Source of the DNA: Sisyra terminalis
Lineage: Eukaryota; Arthropoda; Insecta; Neuroptera; Sisyridae
Length of the DNA stretch: 64,000 nucleotides
Assembly: GCA_958496175.1 (NCBI GenBank)
Contig: OY292275.1
Coordinates: forward strand, 23,723,001-23,787,000
Direction: 5' to 3'
Each line of letters opens with the position of its first letter. Positions within the stretch are counted from its first letter, which is position 1. The notes under the pieces are model-generated. The model was given only the letters and a program-made list of their open reading frames with translations, made no database searches and was not told the DNA's origin. Of the stretch, positions 1 to 11,900 are shown piece after piece. The position numbers and the translations under genes are program-made.

Positions 1-306
1 CTGTATCATTGATTCGAGTGTTATTGTATATTAATTGTACGCTTGACTTAATTTCATAACTTAAAAAATTTTTGACCAAAATTTGCAAATTTCATTAGGT
101 GTATTATATCGTATTTTATAGAATAGTTATACATAATTATAAGAAATATATATTCCATACAAAAGTATATTTTGGTATTTACTTATAAACTTTCTTTGAT
201 CCTCTTTAATGGTTATTGTATTAAGAGGTATAGTTTGTAAATTCACGTTAGCATATGCATTAACGAGGTAGTATATATAATATATGCACCTATATATATT
301 TCAGAT

Positions 307-838
307 CAGGGACGCCAAACTTTTTAAATCATCGACCTCTACATATATATTAAAATCTCTCATAGATCCGCCATAAAAGTATATAAAATGAAATAAAAAG
401 TTTATTGTAATAATTCAGCAATATTACAATGAAATAAAATAATTTTGGACACATTTATTTAGTTTAGTAAAATATGTACCTCTTTCAAATCATTCCTAAA
501 TTTTACGTATGTAACGTGTAACAATACTTTTTTTTGTTAATTGCAAAAGTTTTCAAGGTAAATGTATGCAGGGGAAGAATTTAACGCAACATAGATAAAA
601 ACCCTACTTGTATAAAAGTAATTTTTAGTTAATTTAAAGAAAACTATCAGTATTGGAAATTTATTTTATGATTTTAAACAATTCTTAAAGTATATAATTT
701 AAAAATAGTTATACAAAAATATCTTACTATTTACCATATAGTTGTATACACGGTTAATTATGTGTTATCAAATGGATCTCCCAAAAAGTGTTAAATCATC
801 TCCAAAGAGTCCATAGTCGGCCACTTGGGCGACCCCTG
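307..838. mobile_element. probable non-autonomous hAT-like element
   Basis: The left end begins CAGGGACGCCAAAC and the reverse complement of the right end begins CAGGGGTCGCCCAAG. This is a short imperfect terminal inverted repeat of the CAGGG type common in hAT elements. No transposase reading frame lies between. The flanking 8-mers match poorly (4 of 8), so the ends and the class are tentative. Confidence 0.4.
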
Positions 839-2371
839 CCTTTGATATTATATAGCGAAAACAACCATAACTGTTTAATTTGAAAAATTTATGATTGAAC
901 AATGAACAAACTACATTACATATCACCGATATTTGTATTTACAGATGTTTATAAAAGCATTCTGTAACATCGGAATACTAGAGACGAAATATTCACGTAG
1001 CCATTTAAACTAATATTTATTAGCAAATTAATACTTTCCTTGCTATACACATTAGCAGGAAAACGATGTTAATCCGTCAGCTGGTTTAATATTTATTATA
1101 TCAACAAGGTTTTTCTTATGTAGGTAGTTATAATTTATATATAAATTTTAAAAAATTGAATTACTGAGGCACCATTATTGATTTGTTTTATTTAAATTAT
1201 TAAATTTGGCTAGTTTTTAAATTATTAAACTAATATTTACTCTAAAATAATCAATCAACTACATAAAAGTGCCAGCAGATAAAAAAAAACGATTTAAATT
1301 TCAAATAAGGAATTATTTCGATTCTACGTAGAAGTACTGAAACGCCGCTCAAATCGTGAGAATTAATTTAAAAAATAGCAAAGTATTTTTTAAAAATTCT
1401 TGATTTTAACTTTTCACTACTTGCGTACAATTCAAGGCATTTTAATGAATTTAATTATCGTTTCCAAAAAAAAATAATAATTTCTACCATTCAATAACAA
1501 ACTTGAAGGTTAATATAGAAATAAAAAAAGAAACAATATCCTGTTTGTAGCTCATGTATCAAATAATGGAGTTTATTGGAATATAATAATTTGTATATTT
1601 TAAGGATAGGGAATTTTTTATTTTATGATAATTGCATTTTTAAAAATGTTATCTAAGATCATTTAAGTTGTTAAAAGATCGATGACCTAGACTGTTTTTA
1701 TATATAATTCTTCTGAAAAAAAAAATAATTAAACGATGTTATACCATAATAATTCAATTCGATTCGGCAATCAAAAATTTTTGTTCCATCAGATAAACAG
1801 TGTAAAAAAAATAAAAGAACCAATCGATACACATTGGTCGTATATGTATATTACTCAAAGACTTATTTAATTTGAATAAAATTTACCAATATTTTATACT
1901 TGTAGGTTTAAAAAATCATCTCATATTTTTGTAAAAGAAAAATATACAAGTGTAATGACGTATTTTTATATTTTTTCAAATTATATTTAAAATTATTATG
2001 TGTTTTCCGTAATACCCTATACCCTGATGTCTAATACCCTTTGGTTTCAACCAAACTTGTTGATTTATGATCTAGACTGAAATTATGATCTAAGCCAACA
2101 AATAGAATAAGAATTCCCGTTACTTAAATGTATAAAAGTGATACCATTTATTATAAAATCCAATGGCTCAGTGAAATATGGAAAGTCAGAGAAGTTCATT
2201 AGGTCAGAGAAAAAGTCAGTATGGTTGACAAAAAATTCTGAAAATTATTAACTTCCTCACAATTTTTATTAGGATTTACTTTAGAACAGTCGTAGAGGTC
2301 ATCATCAATAAAACTCCTTAGAAGGTTTATTGTGGCTCAACTTCTGAATGAGACTTATTTCTTTTTAGTTG
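839..2371. other. gene-free AT-rich stretch
   Basis: No reading frame with a recognisable domain, no tRNA and no clear repeat ends were seen. The content is homopolymer-rich A/T sequence typical of insect intergenic DNA. Confidence 0.5.
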
Positions 2372-2390
2372 TTTTTTTACAGTTACTTTA
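2372..2390 (-). repeat. 3' tip of a tRNA-derived SINE, split by a Helitron
   Basis: The sequence ending GTTACTTTA matches the conserved 3' end (GTCGCTTTA on this strand) of the SINE copy at 59167-59319. The rest of the same SINE resumes at 3670, immediately after the Helitron, so this is one SINE cut in two. Confidence 0.6.
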
Positions 2391-3669
2391 TCTATACTAA
2401 TATATAAAATTCTTACGTCTGTCTGTACATTTCGATTTTGAACCCAATTTTAGGGTAAATATTTGTTTCAAGAGGCCCTTATTCCAAATTTAACATTTTT
2501 AAAATTTTTGTCTATCTGTCCCGATTTAACTAAAGAACGGAACAACCGAATTTAATGAAATTTGGTATTAAGATACAACACAATTTCCCGCAGACTATAG
2601 GCTACTTATCATTCCAAAAAAAATAATAAAGGAAGGTATTCCCTAGGGATGAAAACAGAAATTTTTACACTAGAAAGGTGAGTTACATATCATTAGAAAG
2701 GTAATTTAAAGTTAGAAAATAATCTGTAAAAATATTTTTAGTTGAACTGATAAAAAGGACAGTAAATTCAATTAAAATTTTAAAAAATTGCCTCTTTGAA
2801 ATATAAACCTTTATATACATAAATCACATAGTTGATGTTAATAGCGTAATGGCTTACGTATCTAACAATCTGATGCTCCTAATTATTAAGACGTGGGTTC
2901 GAATCTTACAGAATACTTTTTTTTTTATTTTTTTTTTACAAAATTGTTGTAAATAGACCCTTAGAGTTGTTTAATAAGGAAATATTAAAGAAAAAAAGTA
3001 ATAGTTGTAGTAACAATAATAATAATAGTAATAAAACTTAAAGTACGTTTTTAAAACCGTGTATACATAAAATCCTATATTTATATACCCTCTCTGATGA
3101 AATTTTAATATTCGATGTATTCCTTATAAAAAGTAGACATCTGATAAGAATTTTTTGTTTTGGAAAACTCCTACTCTAAAAGAGTAAAAGGAGTGACTAA
3201 GTTTGTATGAGAAAATGTAGAGTTAATCAACAATCGAAATTTTGAATTTAATAAGTGTAATTAATAAATAAATAATTAATTAATTGTTTTAAGTCATAAT
3301 TATGACTGACTTTATTAAACTTAACGATAGTTTTTATTTATGTATAGATGGTGATTGATTTACGGATTAATTGGTTCACGGTAGGTATACCTACCGTAGG
3401 TATGCGGAATAGACCATACTCTTTTTAGATATTTATAAATATTTTTTGAAAATTAATTGATCATTGTATACAACTATTTTATTCTAAGTAACAGTTTATT
3501 AAATGTATCTTTTTAAAGTTGATAAAATAGTGTTATCAGGTATGATTATGTTTTTCGTAAAAGAAATAAGAAAAATAATAATTTTCATATGCCACTACAA
3601 ATAGCAAATATAAAAAGGAAATATGATCTACACCTATGTTACGCAGACGAAGTCGCGGGGATCAGCTAG
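2391..3669 (+). mobile_element. non-autonomous Helitron (about 1.28 kb)
   Basis: The element starts with TC (TCTATACTAATATATAAA), ends with CTAG (3666-3669), and sits between A (2390) and T (3670). This is the Helitron signature of TC start, CTRR end and A^T target. A small GC-rich hairpin-forming stretch (GCAGACGAAGTCGCGGGG) lies about 10 bases before the terminus. The first 250 bases carry motifs of a repeat widespread in arthropods (TTAATGAAATTTGGTAT, ACTATAGGCTACTT). No Rep/helicase frame is present, so it depends on another copy for movement. The boundaries are supported independently because a SINE is interrupted exactly here. The inside holds a tRNA-like relic (2838-2916) and an AAT-rich run near 3010-3035. 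Confidence 0.8.
2838..2916 (+). repeat. tRNA-like relic inside the Helitron
   Basis: A box A-like TAGCGTAATGG and a box B-like GGGTTCGAATCTTA are spaced as in a tRNA gene, and a T-arm (GTGGG/CTTAC with G-U pairs) and a D-stem (GCGT/ACGT) can be drawn. The acceptor and anticodon stems do not pair, and poly-T follows. It is better read as a decayed tRNA or SINE head than as a working tRNA. Confidence 0.4.
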
Positions 3670-3799
3670 TAACTGATAAGATCTATAGCTACTCTAGGTT
3701 TAGTAAAAATTCGTAAATTTGTTCGTTACGAGATTTGAATTCAACACCTACCAGTTTTAGAACAGCCACCTTGACCACTCGGCCACCAGTAGGTTGAGA
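3670..3799 (-). repeat. tRNA-derived SINE (5' major part)
   Basis: Read on the - strand it starts CCTACTGGTGGCCGAGTGG, with a class-II (Leu/Ser-like) box A TGGCCGAGTGGTCAAGG, a degenerate box B, and a body with ACGAATTTTTA and TAGAGTAGCTA. It shares this order with copies at 45905-46054, 59167-59319 and 63442-63526. Its 3' end stops exactly at the Helitron junction (3669/3670) and continues at 2390. Confidence 0.7.
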
Positions 3800-4794
3800 A
3801 TTGATTCTTTTATTTTAGTTTTCTTTATCTTAGAAATACACAGAGATATAACCTATTTTATTTAAACATTTAAAATTTTTGGGTTTGAATACAATGGATA
3901 GGACTTGAATAGATTGACTCTACAAGGCATAAAATCATAAATTACATAAGCCGGTAGAATCGATGAATAATACTATAATATTGAGTTAAAATAAACTATT
4001 AAGTAAAAAAAATTACAATTGCGACATACAGTTGGCCACGTAGGTATCTCAAGGAGTCAAGGAAATGTTTAGTTTGTTACTTTTTTAAATATTGTATTGC
4101 TATGATTTTTCCTACTACAAACGTAGAAGTCTTAAACTTACCAAAATTGTCACATAGTTACTTTAGATCTATAGAAATTGTCTATAGACTTAATTCCTGA
4201 TTTCATTCTTTTAAACTTCTTAAAACTTAAAAATAGGACTAAAAAAAACTAACGTCAATGAGAATTAGTCGTTGAAATCATTAATTTTATACGCATTTAA
4301 AGAAATATTTGAATTAGTTATAAAATTCAAGGTGGAAAAATACATTCTCAATAATTTGAATTAACTGGGAAATTCTTTTTTTATATATAAAATATTGATG
4401 AACATTGTACATTTTATATATTAAGAACTACTAAATGCTTAGTAATTAGGTTATCCTTTATCCTTATTTCATTTTGTTCGTTATTTCTTTTATTTACTAA
4501 GTAAAGATTTAAAAAATAAATAAAACAATATATACTTGAAAGTTTTCTGTTCCTCTGGAGGTGAAAACTTATAATTATTTGACTTATTTTTTTCTGTCAC
4601 TAAAATTCACAAAAATTTTAAGGCATTGCTGAGAAAAAGCTTCCACCAGTCGTCTTGCGAGCCATAGACTATGTTTTCCTCTCCCTCGTCCTTGTCATTT
4701 TAAACCGATTGTAGAAAACAATGAAATCTACCGATATTAAATCGGTGCTCCAGAGACATCCAACTTCTAAACTCAAACTCAAATGATCAAATAC
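3800..4794. other. gene-free AT-rich stretch
   Basis: Nothing recognisable. There is no domain-bearing frame and no repeat ends that I could pair. Confidence 0.5.
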
Positions 4795-5456
4795 TAGTGT
4801 CCGACCGAACTTTCGGTTTCGGCCTACTTTCGGCTAAAAAACGAGTTACGGTTTAGTTTCGGTTTCGGCTGTCAAGCCGAAACTAAGGCCGAAACTGAAA
4901 TAGTGAGATAAAAATATTACAAAATTATTATTTTTCATTTATTATTTGATTCTTCAATTATAAATACAGATAACTATCAATTCATTAATATTATCATTAA
5001 TATTTCTTTTCAGTTCGAAAGAAAACAGATCAAAGTTTAGAAGAAATTATTTTGTTTTTAAGATATAAAAAAGAGTACCGACTACTTTTTGTACCTAAAC
5101 TTATTACGTAAAAAGTAATTTCGTTATGTAACTTTTTTTAATTATTTTATGTTATTCGTAACTAATATGTACATGAAATATTAAGTGCATTTCTTTCAAA
5201 TTGACCCCTTATTTCAGTAAAAATAACTTATTTGAAATAACAAATGATAATAATATATTAAGTTAATAATCCTCAGATATTAGGGACTAAATGATTAATG
5301 AATACCTATAGAATTTAAAAGTAAATAATGACTAATTGTGAATAACTTTTTTTTCTACGAAAATTTACTTTATATGCTAGTTTCGGTTTCGGGCGAAACT
5401 GAGACTGGTGCCGAAATTCGGTTTCGGCCATAAAAACTAGTTTCGGTCGGACACTA
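4795..5456. mobile_element. non-autonomous hAT-like element with 8-bp target duplication
   Basis: Both ends read TAGTGTCCGACCGAA inward. The element is flanked by an 8-bp direct repeat, TCAAATAC at 4787-4794 and TCAAATAT at 5457-5464, with one difference. Subterminal regions carry repeated TTTCGGTTTCGGC blocks in both orientations, a usual transposase-binding arrangement in hAT elements. The interior is AT-rich and has no transposase frame, so the element is non-autonomous. Confidence 0.75.
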
Positions 5457-6473
5457 TCAAATATCGTAGCTACTTTCATAATAAATTAACCTTACTAGGT
5501 ATAACAGTTTTGAAAATACAAAAACAAGTTGGAAATGATCATTCTTTTTGAGATAATAATTGTTCGCAATTGTTGCGCGACCTTGTTCACATCGTCATGA
5601 AAAAGCGTTACAGTACTCCCTAAAATTGTGTATAGCACTCTTGCTTTTTTGGGTGAGTTGCACAATAGAAGCTGCTTAAAAATTTATCTTTAAAAATTAT
5701 TATAAACAAGTGTAAGTACTATAAATTCTTATATCAAAAATAAGCTCAACTAAAGTATAATCTTCAAAAATAACTAAGCTCATGATATAGTATAAGTATT
5801 TGTATTATGTAATATGGAATTAATAAGAGTCAAAAATTTATATCTATATTATGAATTTTTAAGTAAAAGATTTTGAAATAAAAAGATGAAAAAGATAATG
5901 GTTACATTTACTTTTTCCACTATTTAATATTAATTTATACCCTATGAAGATTATAAAATCACGATCCAATAATAATTCACTTTTATTTTCACACAAGTTA
6001 TAATAATTCTTTTTCAAGATTTAATCATAACCAATAGTGTTTATCACCTTTTTGCTTTCTATTATAACCCCAAAAAACATAATGAAAATCAAAAATTTAT
6101 CAAACCCAACAAAAAAATCAAGTTGAAACTGACGTTCCAAGTCGCGTAAACGACTAAATAGTTGATGACAAGGTGAACCGGTTTTATTTTATGTAATTAA
6201 ATTCAATTTATATAGCGATTTTAGTGATGAGAGTATGATAAAAAATGGGAGAAGGATACGGTGTATTGGTCAAGACGACAATTGTTTTGTCCTTAGCAAA
6301 AAAAAAAGTAAAATTTTACCAGAATTGTCTGAAATTTAAATTTTTCGATTTAAAATTATACTTTTCATAAAATTGTTTTTTTTTACCTTTTGCTTTACAA
6401 GATTTAAAATTCAAAATTTAATAAGTAAATAAGCTTTAATCATTTATATAATATTTTTGTACACAAACGTAGA
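5457..6473. other. gene-free AT-rich stretch
   Basis: No gene or paired repeat ends seen between the hAT-like element and the mariner. Confidence 0.5.
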
Positions 6474-6475
6474 TA

Positions 6476-7763
6476 TTAGGTGTACAACTTTGCTTCCGCC
6501 GTTTTGCAATAGATGGCTGTAGCGGTAAGTGGTAGTCGAAATAAGTAGATCGTAGATGTCATACAATAAGCTTAGGCATTTGTAAACATAACGCCATCGA
6601 AATATTAGTCGATTTGTGTCTGCATCATAAAGTCATTCTCGATTAAACATGTCAGCTTACGAGCCAAATTCTCGTCATTTGCGGGAGGTTTTAATTTTCT
6701 GCTTTAATATGAAGAAATCTGCGGCTGAGGCTCATCGAATGCTCTCAAATACCTATGGTGAGGCCGCTATTAGTGAAAGAACGTGCCGAGAGTGGTTTCA
6801 ACGCTTCAAGAACGGTGATTTTGACGTCGAAGACCGGCAAGGCGGTGGAAGAGAGAAGGTTTTCGAAGATGCAGAATTGGAGGCATTACTTGATCAAGAC
6901 TCGTGTCAAACGCAACAAGAATTGGCAGTATCATTGGGAGTGACGCAACAAGCCATTTCAAAACGCCTGAAAATCATGGGAATGATTCAGAAACAAGGAA
7001 ATTGGGTGCCGTACGAGTTGAAGCCGAGAGATGTTGAACGGCGTTTGTTTGCTTGTGAACAGCTGCTTGCAAGGCAAAGACGGAAAGGATTTCTCCATCG
7101 CATTGTGACTGGGGACGAAAAATGGGTTCATTACGATAATCCCAAGCGCAGAAAATCATGGGGATATCCCGGCCATGCTTCCACGTCGACGGCCAAACCG
7201 AATATTCACGGTTCCAAGGTCATGCTCTGTATTTGGTGGGACCAGCTCGGCGTAGTGCATTATGAGTTGTTAAAACCGACTGAAACAATCACAGGCGATC
7301 GTTATCGAACGCAATTAATGCGTTTGAGCCGAGCATTGAAAGACAAACGGCCGCAATACAACGAGAGACATGATAAAGTGATTTTACAGCACGACAATGC
7401 TCGACCCCATGTTGCGAAAGTGGTCAAGACATACTTGGAAACGTTGAAATGGGAAGTCCTACCCCACCCGCCGTATTCTCCAGACGTTGCTCCCTCGGAC
7501 TATCACTTGTTTCGATCAATGGCACATGGCCTGGCTGACCAGCACTTCCGGTCTTATGAAGAAGTAAAAAATTGGATCGATTCGTGGATCGCTTCAAAAG
7601 ATGACCAGTTTTTTCAACGCGGGATTCGTACGCTGCCCGAAAGATGGGAGAAAGTAGTGGCCAGCGATGGACAATACTTTGAATCATAAATGTATAACCA
7701 GTTTTTTTACAATAAAGCCTCGAATTTCGGAAAAAAACGGCGGAAGCAAAGTTGTACACCTAA
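6476..7763 (+). mobile_element. complete mariner transposon (1288 bp)
   Basis: The terminal inverted repeats are perfect over 30 bp (6476-6505 and 7734-7763, starting TTAGGTGTACAACTTTGC). They are flanked by the TA duplication typical of Tc1/mariner (6474-6475 and 7764-7765). One uninterrupted transposase gene fills the inside, with a poly(A) signal AATAAA at 7711-7716. The element is noticeably richer in G+C than its surroundings. Perfect ends plus an open frame point to a young and possibly active copy. Confidence 0.95.
6649..7689 (+). CDS. mariner transposase
   Basis: A 346-residue DDE/D transposase that cuts and pastes the surrounding element at TA sites. The N-terminal third is the paired helix-turn-helix DNA-binding region, including the second HTH (TQQELAVSLGVTQQAISKRL). 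The linker carries WVPYEL, a variant of the family's WVPHEL. The catalytic triad is visible: Asp in TGDEKW, Asp in QHDNARPH, and the last Asp in YSPDVAPSDYHLF. Exactly 34 residues separate the second and third Asp, so this is the DD34D mariner type. The length matches intact mariners (about 345). The start ATG opens MSAYEPN, the usual N-terminus region. The motifs resemble the mauritiana side of the family, but I cannot assign the subfamily. No stop or frameshift is present. Confidence 0.95.
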   Translation: MSAYEPNSRHLREVLIFCFNMKKSAAEAHRMLSNTYGEAAISERTCREWFQRFKNGDFDVEDRQGGGREKVFEDAELEALLDQDSCQTQQELAVSLGVTQQAISKRLKIMGMIQKQGNWVPYELKPRDVERRLFACEQLLARQRRKGFLHRIVTGDEKWVHYDNPKRRKSWGYPGHASTSTAKPNIHGSKVMLCIWWDQLGVVHYELLKPTETITGDRYRTQLMRLSRALKDKRPQYNERHDKVILQHDNARPHVAKVVKTYLETLKWEVLPHPPYSPDVAPSDYHLFRSMAHGLADQHFRSYEEVKNWIDSWIASKDDQFFQRGIRTLPERWEKVVASDGQYFES

Positions 7764-7765
7764 TA

Positions 7766-8404
7766 TATAAAATTAAAGTTAGGTCTCTACAATTTGCATA
7801 ACTTTGATTATTATGTAAACCATCAAGTTTACACTTTCTACTTATTTCTTTATAAAAATTCAACATACAATCACTTTGCTGACATGTTTTTTAAACTTTA
7901 CTTAATTTTTTTTAAATGTTTATTTTTCAAAAGCAAAAAGAAAAACCTTTTCAATTTTGTTATTCACAAATTTTTACGGTTATCACTTCTTCGTAAGCTT
8001 TTAATCACTGAAAAAAATTATTATATAAATATATTTATATTTGGTGGCTTTATGGTGAATTTATGTACTTATATAAAAAACCATGTCTGCTAGTTTCAAA
8101 CCAAAATTATGCAACAAATTTGCTTTTAAAATAAGACAGTATCGAAAAATTAGTTAAAGTATTTAATTTAATATTATTAATAGTGTAATAAATCATTAAT
8201 GTTATCCAATGGGCAATTTTAAATTATGTGCATTACATATTATGTAGCTCAATGTACAAAAGTATGTAAGTTTATTTTACATTTGTTAAGTGAAGGTTGT
8301 TTGTCAAGACAAAAAAGAAAAATAAATCCAAAATATGTTTTATATAATTAAAGAAAAAGTGATTAATGAAAGAAACGTATTTACCTACTACTGGTATTGT
8401 AGGT
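7766..8404. other. gene-free AT-rich stretch
   Basis: Contains a 99-codon open frame (7794-8093) of low-complexity Phe/Lys/Asn composition with no recognisable domain. I treat it as chance. Confidence 0.5.
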
Positions 8405-8933
8405 TCGTTCTCCACCTTTCTCCTAAAAATTTATAGACAATGTCAACTTTTTATCTTAGACAAATCTATTTTTATCTGGTTTCCATCTTCAAAGAAAAAT
8501 CACAATGACCTACAGGTGTTCCAAAATAGAGTTTTGAGATTGATCACTAAAGCTCTATGGTATGTGAGAAACAACCAAATTCATCACGAAATGAACGTCC
8601 CATACATAAAAGACTTTCTAATCCAACCCACAAGGAATTTCATTAACGGTCTGGAAAATTGTCCTAGTGCAGTAGAACTAGGCTTGGGGGAAACTATAAA
8701 ACCAAAAAGGCTGAAGCGGAAACTCCCTCAAGAGCTCCAAGAAATAGCAGTTGCTGGACCACAAGATCAAGAACAATCAACAAATACAAAAAATAAAAAA
8801 GACAGAGGAATGAAGTTATACTACTTCAGCTACTTAAATGCCGATAAAGATCAATTGCCTGCTATCGCTACCATGATATAGCGACTGTTTGTTGAACTGG
8901 TGCAAATTACATAATAGTCCACAAAAAAAAATT
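8405..8933 (+). mobile_element. 5'-truncated jockey-type LINE, end of ORF2 and poly(A)
   Basis: An open frame ending at 8881 encodes the extreme C-terminus of a non-LTR reverse-transcriptase polyprotein. The motif LQVFQNRVLRLITKALWYVR is the region just after the RT domain in jockey-clade elements, followed by a basic tail (KPKRLKRKLPQEL). Upstream of about 8405 the similarity stops, which is typical 5' truncation. After the stop comes a short 3' UTR (ATAGCGACTGTTTGTTGAAC and on) ending in an A run at about 8922. No RT catalytic residues remain, so it is dead. The last 95 bases recur in antisense in an intron of the first P450 gene (49941-50036), which confirms a repeat family. Confidence 0.75.
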
Positions 8934-8935
8934 TT

Positions 8936-11900
8936 TTTGAACTTTTTTAAGCAAAAGATAAAAATATTAGATTGTTCAGGAAGTTCGTACCGATTGTGAA
9001 AGAAAATTGAAATGTGATATATTTATATTTTGGTTAAATATTGTTAAATTATATAGTGATCACTCTGTTCTATACCTATCTTCATCATTGGCAATATAAA
9101 ATCAGTTCTAGTTACATTTATTTTGATACGTTTCCTCGTGGGATTGTGGCGAATTAAGAATATAAAGAAACGAAAGCAATTCAGCATTTAAAGGAACATT
9201 TTATTTTAGTACCAATATCGATGCCTTAGTTAATAGATGTATTTAGTGCAAAAATGTGTTGAATGCATCCATTGAGCATTCCGACAGATATTATTAATAT
9301 ATCCTGATGTTATAAGTAGCAGATAAAATAGTGTAAAATAGTGAACAATTTCCAAATGTGTTAACAAGAAATGTTTGTGATGCAAATATTGTAAGCGCAG
9401 CTAACAGTTAAAATTTTAGTTTCTGCACTTAATACTTCTGGAAGCTAAGGTATCGATATGGAAACTTTAAATGATTGATTTATTTGTATTGAGCTTGAAT
9501 TCATAGTTAATTGAAAAATAGGATCACGAAAAATAAATAGCAGGAGAACGAACGGAATAGGCAACTTGTTAGTTTTCTTGTCCTCAAAAATTCAAACATG
9601 GCTTAGTTATTTTTTCGGCTATTAGCAGCGCATTGTCGCTAAAAACCTTGACCAACTTGACGTACTGAATTGCTATTGGTTGTTCGTTTTTTTGTTATTG
9701 TTATTCAAACTGAAGCCAAAGCTGTCAAAACATTACGTTCATGTTCTTCATATATTTTAATACCATTAATATAAAATTAATTAATTAATATTTAATTCTA
9801 TTTATAATTAGAAAATATTTTCCATTGAAACTTTTTATCCCTAGTGAATTATTTGAAAATGTTTTAGCATTTATATTCATATTTATATACTAATGACACT
9901 AGAGACTTCTGCACTTGGCGCTTATTTCATGGACGACTTTGTGATACAGCATTCGTTCTCTTGTCATTTATACTTCGTGGGTAGGATAATCTTTCGTATA
10001 TTATATACCACTTGGAAAATTCTAAGTGAGTAAAATTACCCACTGTACCTACAGTATCCGCCGATTTTGGTCGGAAAAGAGAGTTCTCCACTTCTCAATG
10101 ATGGAGCATTAAGATAAACATCACTTCACGACTATACAAATTTCGTAGAATATAGTCCCAAATTAGATAATCTTTATTGACAATTCTAATTTTTCTACAG
10201 TTCACTCTCGCTAGTTTGAATTTTTTAGCCCTTTTCAATTTCGATTTAAACAAATTAAATAAATAATGTTTCGTTTGTCGCTATATATAAAATTGTTGCT
10301 ATATATATAAAAAAATCATAAAGTTGTTGAATTTGTTTGAAAGTCATAAAGTTATAATTTCTAACGAGAAAATAACACTTGGGCTTCAAATATGGAAGTT
10401 TTGATTGATTCGATATTTTTAAATAATATTTTATTCTACTTCAAACAATCGAAAGTTCACTGTATTATTTTATGGCATTATAAACATCAAAACGATATTT
10501 CCAGAAATTTCAAAAATGCTTTCTATGTTGATTCCAATATTGGAGTAATAAATATATAGAGAGATTGCTATGTTTATAGTACACCATTGTTAACTTTTTT
10601 CTAACTCATGAAATTTCAATTTTGATTCACTAGGATCCCAGGAAACACACGTACGGTATTACATGCAATGTATTAAATACATGCAATTATATTTTCATAT
10701 TTCAGACGTTGAATTATTAACGTGCGGTGGTCGACGGACCTAAAATTTTACCCGCTTTATTTTGTCCACGGGTTTTTAAAAAAAAAAATGTCTGTGAACC
10801 GTAACTTCAGCGTTTGAGCATAAATTCGTAACATTTTTTTTTAATATTTAACAAACCAAATAAATATTTCCGCATGGCAAACGCCATAAAGTCATCCAAT
10901 GCGTTTTTTAGCTTTGAATTGACAGTCAAAAATTATTTAGTCTATTGGAAGCTAAAAATTGAATTTCCGTAAACTAAAACTGTTTTAGGACTTAGTGCTT
11001 TTTGACAGTTATTAGTATAGTGCTTAGTATTTACATACTTACGTAAATGAGGATACGAAACTCAAATGATGGATGGTGAAAATTGTGTTATTGTCTTGAT
11101 TTAAACATAAGCTATGTTTGAATTAAAAGCATTTAGTTAAATTCAATTCTGTTTTTTTCGTAATTGATATTTATTGTTACTTTTCGATACTGATTTGGCG
11201 ACGGTCGATTGCCTTATTTATATTCCCATTATAGCTTCTGGAAGATTCAAGACTGTTCCAAACACCTCTCGTAGTTTCTATTTCTTTTTACCCCTCATTA
11301 GAATCTCACGAAAAGTGTTTTGGAACGTCTTCCGTCTCTCTTCAATCTAATTGTTAGAACATTCGAAAGTTCTTATTGTTAGAACTTTCGAATGTTCTAA
11401 GACCGCAACAATATATTCATATTTCTTGTACAAGGTAAAGAAACAGAACTACTAATATGTCAATCCCTACTCTCAGCTTTAACGAACGAATGCATGCAAG
11501 TGACACTAGTTGAGTATGCATTGACGTATACATGAAATATTTTTATGAACTAGTAATTTTTACGAAGTTGCATCGTAAGAATTACTCTTCTTTCGATCGG
11601 GTCTAGCACTCCAATAATGAATAACAAAGATGACGATGTGTTATTATAATTTTTTCTATATTTTTATCTGTTTAATTACTTTAAAATCGATTTAGGAATA
11701 AAAACAAGAGTAAAATACCTATTAAAAATGCTTCAAAAATTTTTAATGACAAACCTTGAGAGTGTGGTGACCCCGACAAAGCTAGTTTATTATAAGCATT
11801 TGTGATTAGACAAAATTGCACCGACTTATACTAAGATATTTTTGAATTAATTATTATATTCATACTCCTTACATACACACATCATCGATTTACACTTATA

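Noticed and set aside
7424..7759. 111-codon frame on the - strand over the mariner
   Set aside because: Antisense shadow of the transposase gene, with no domain of its own.
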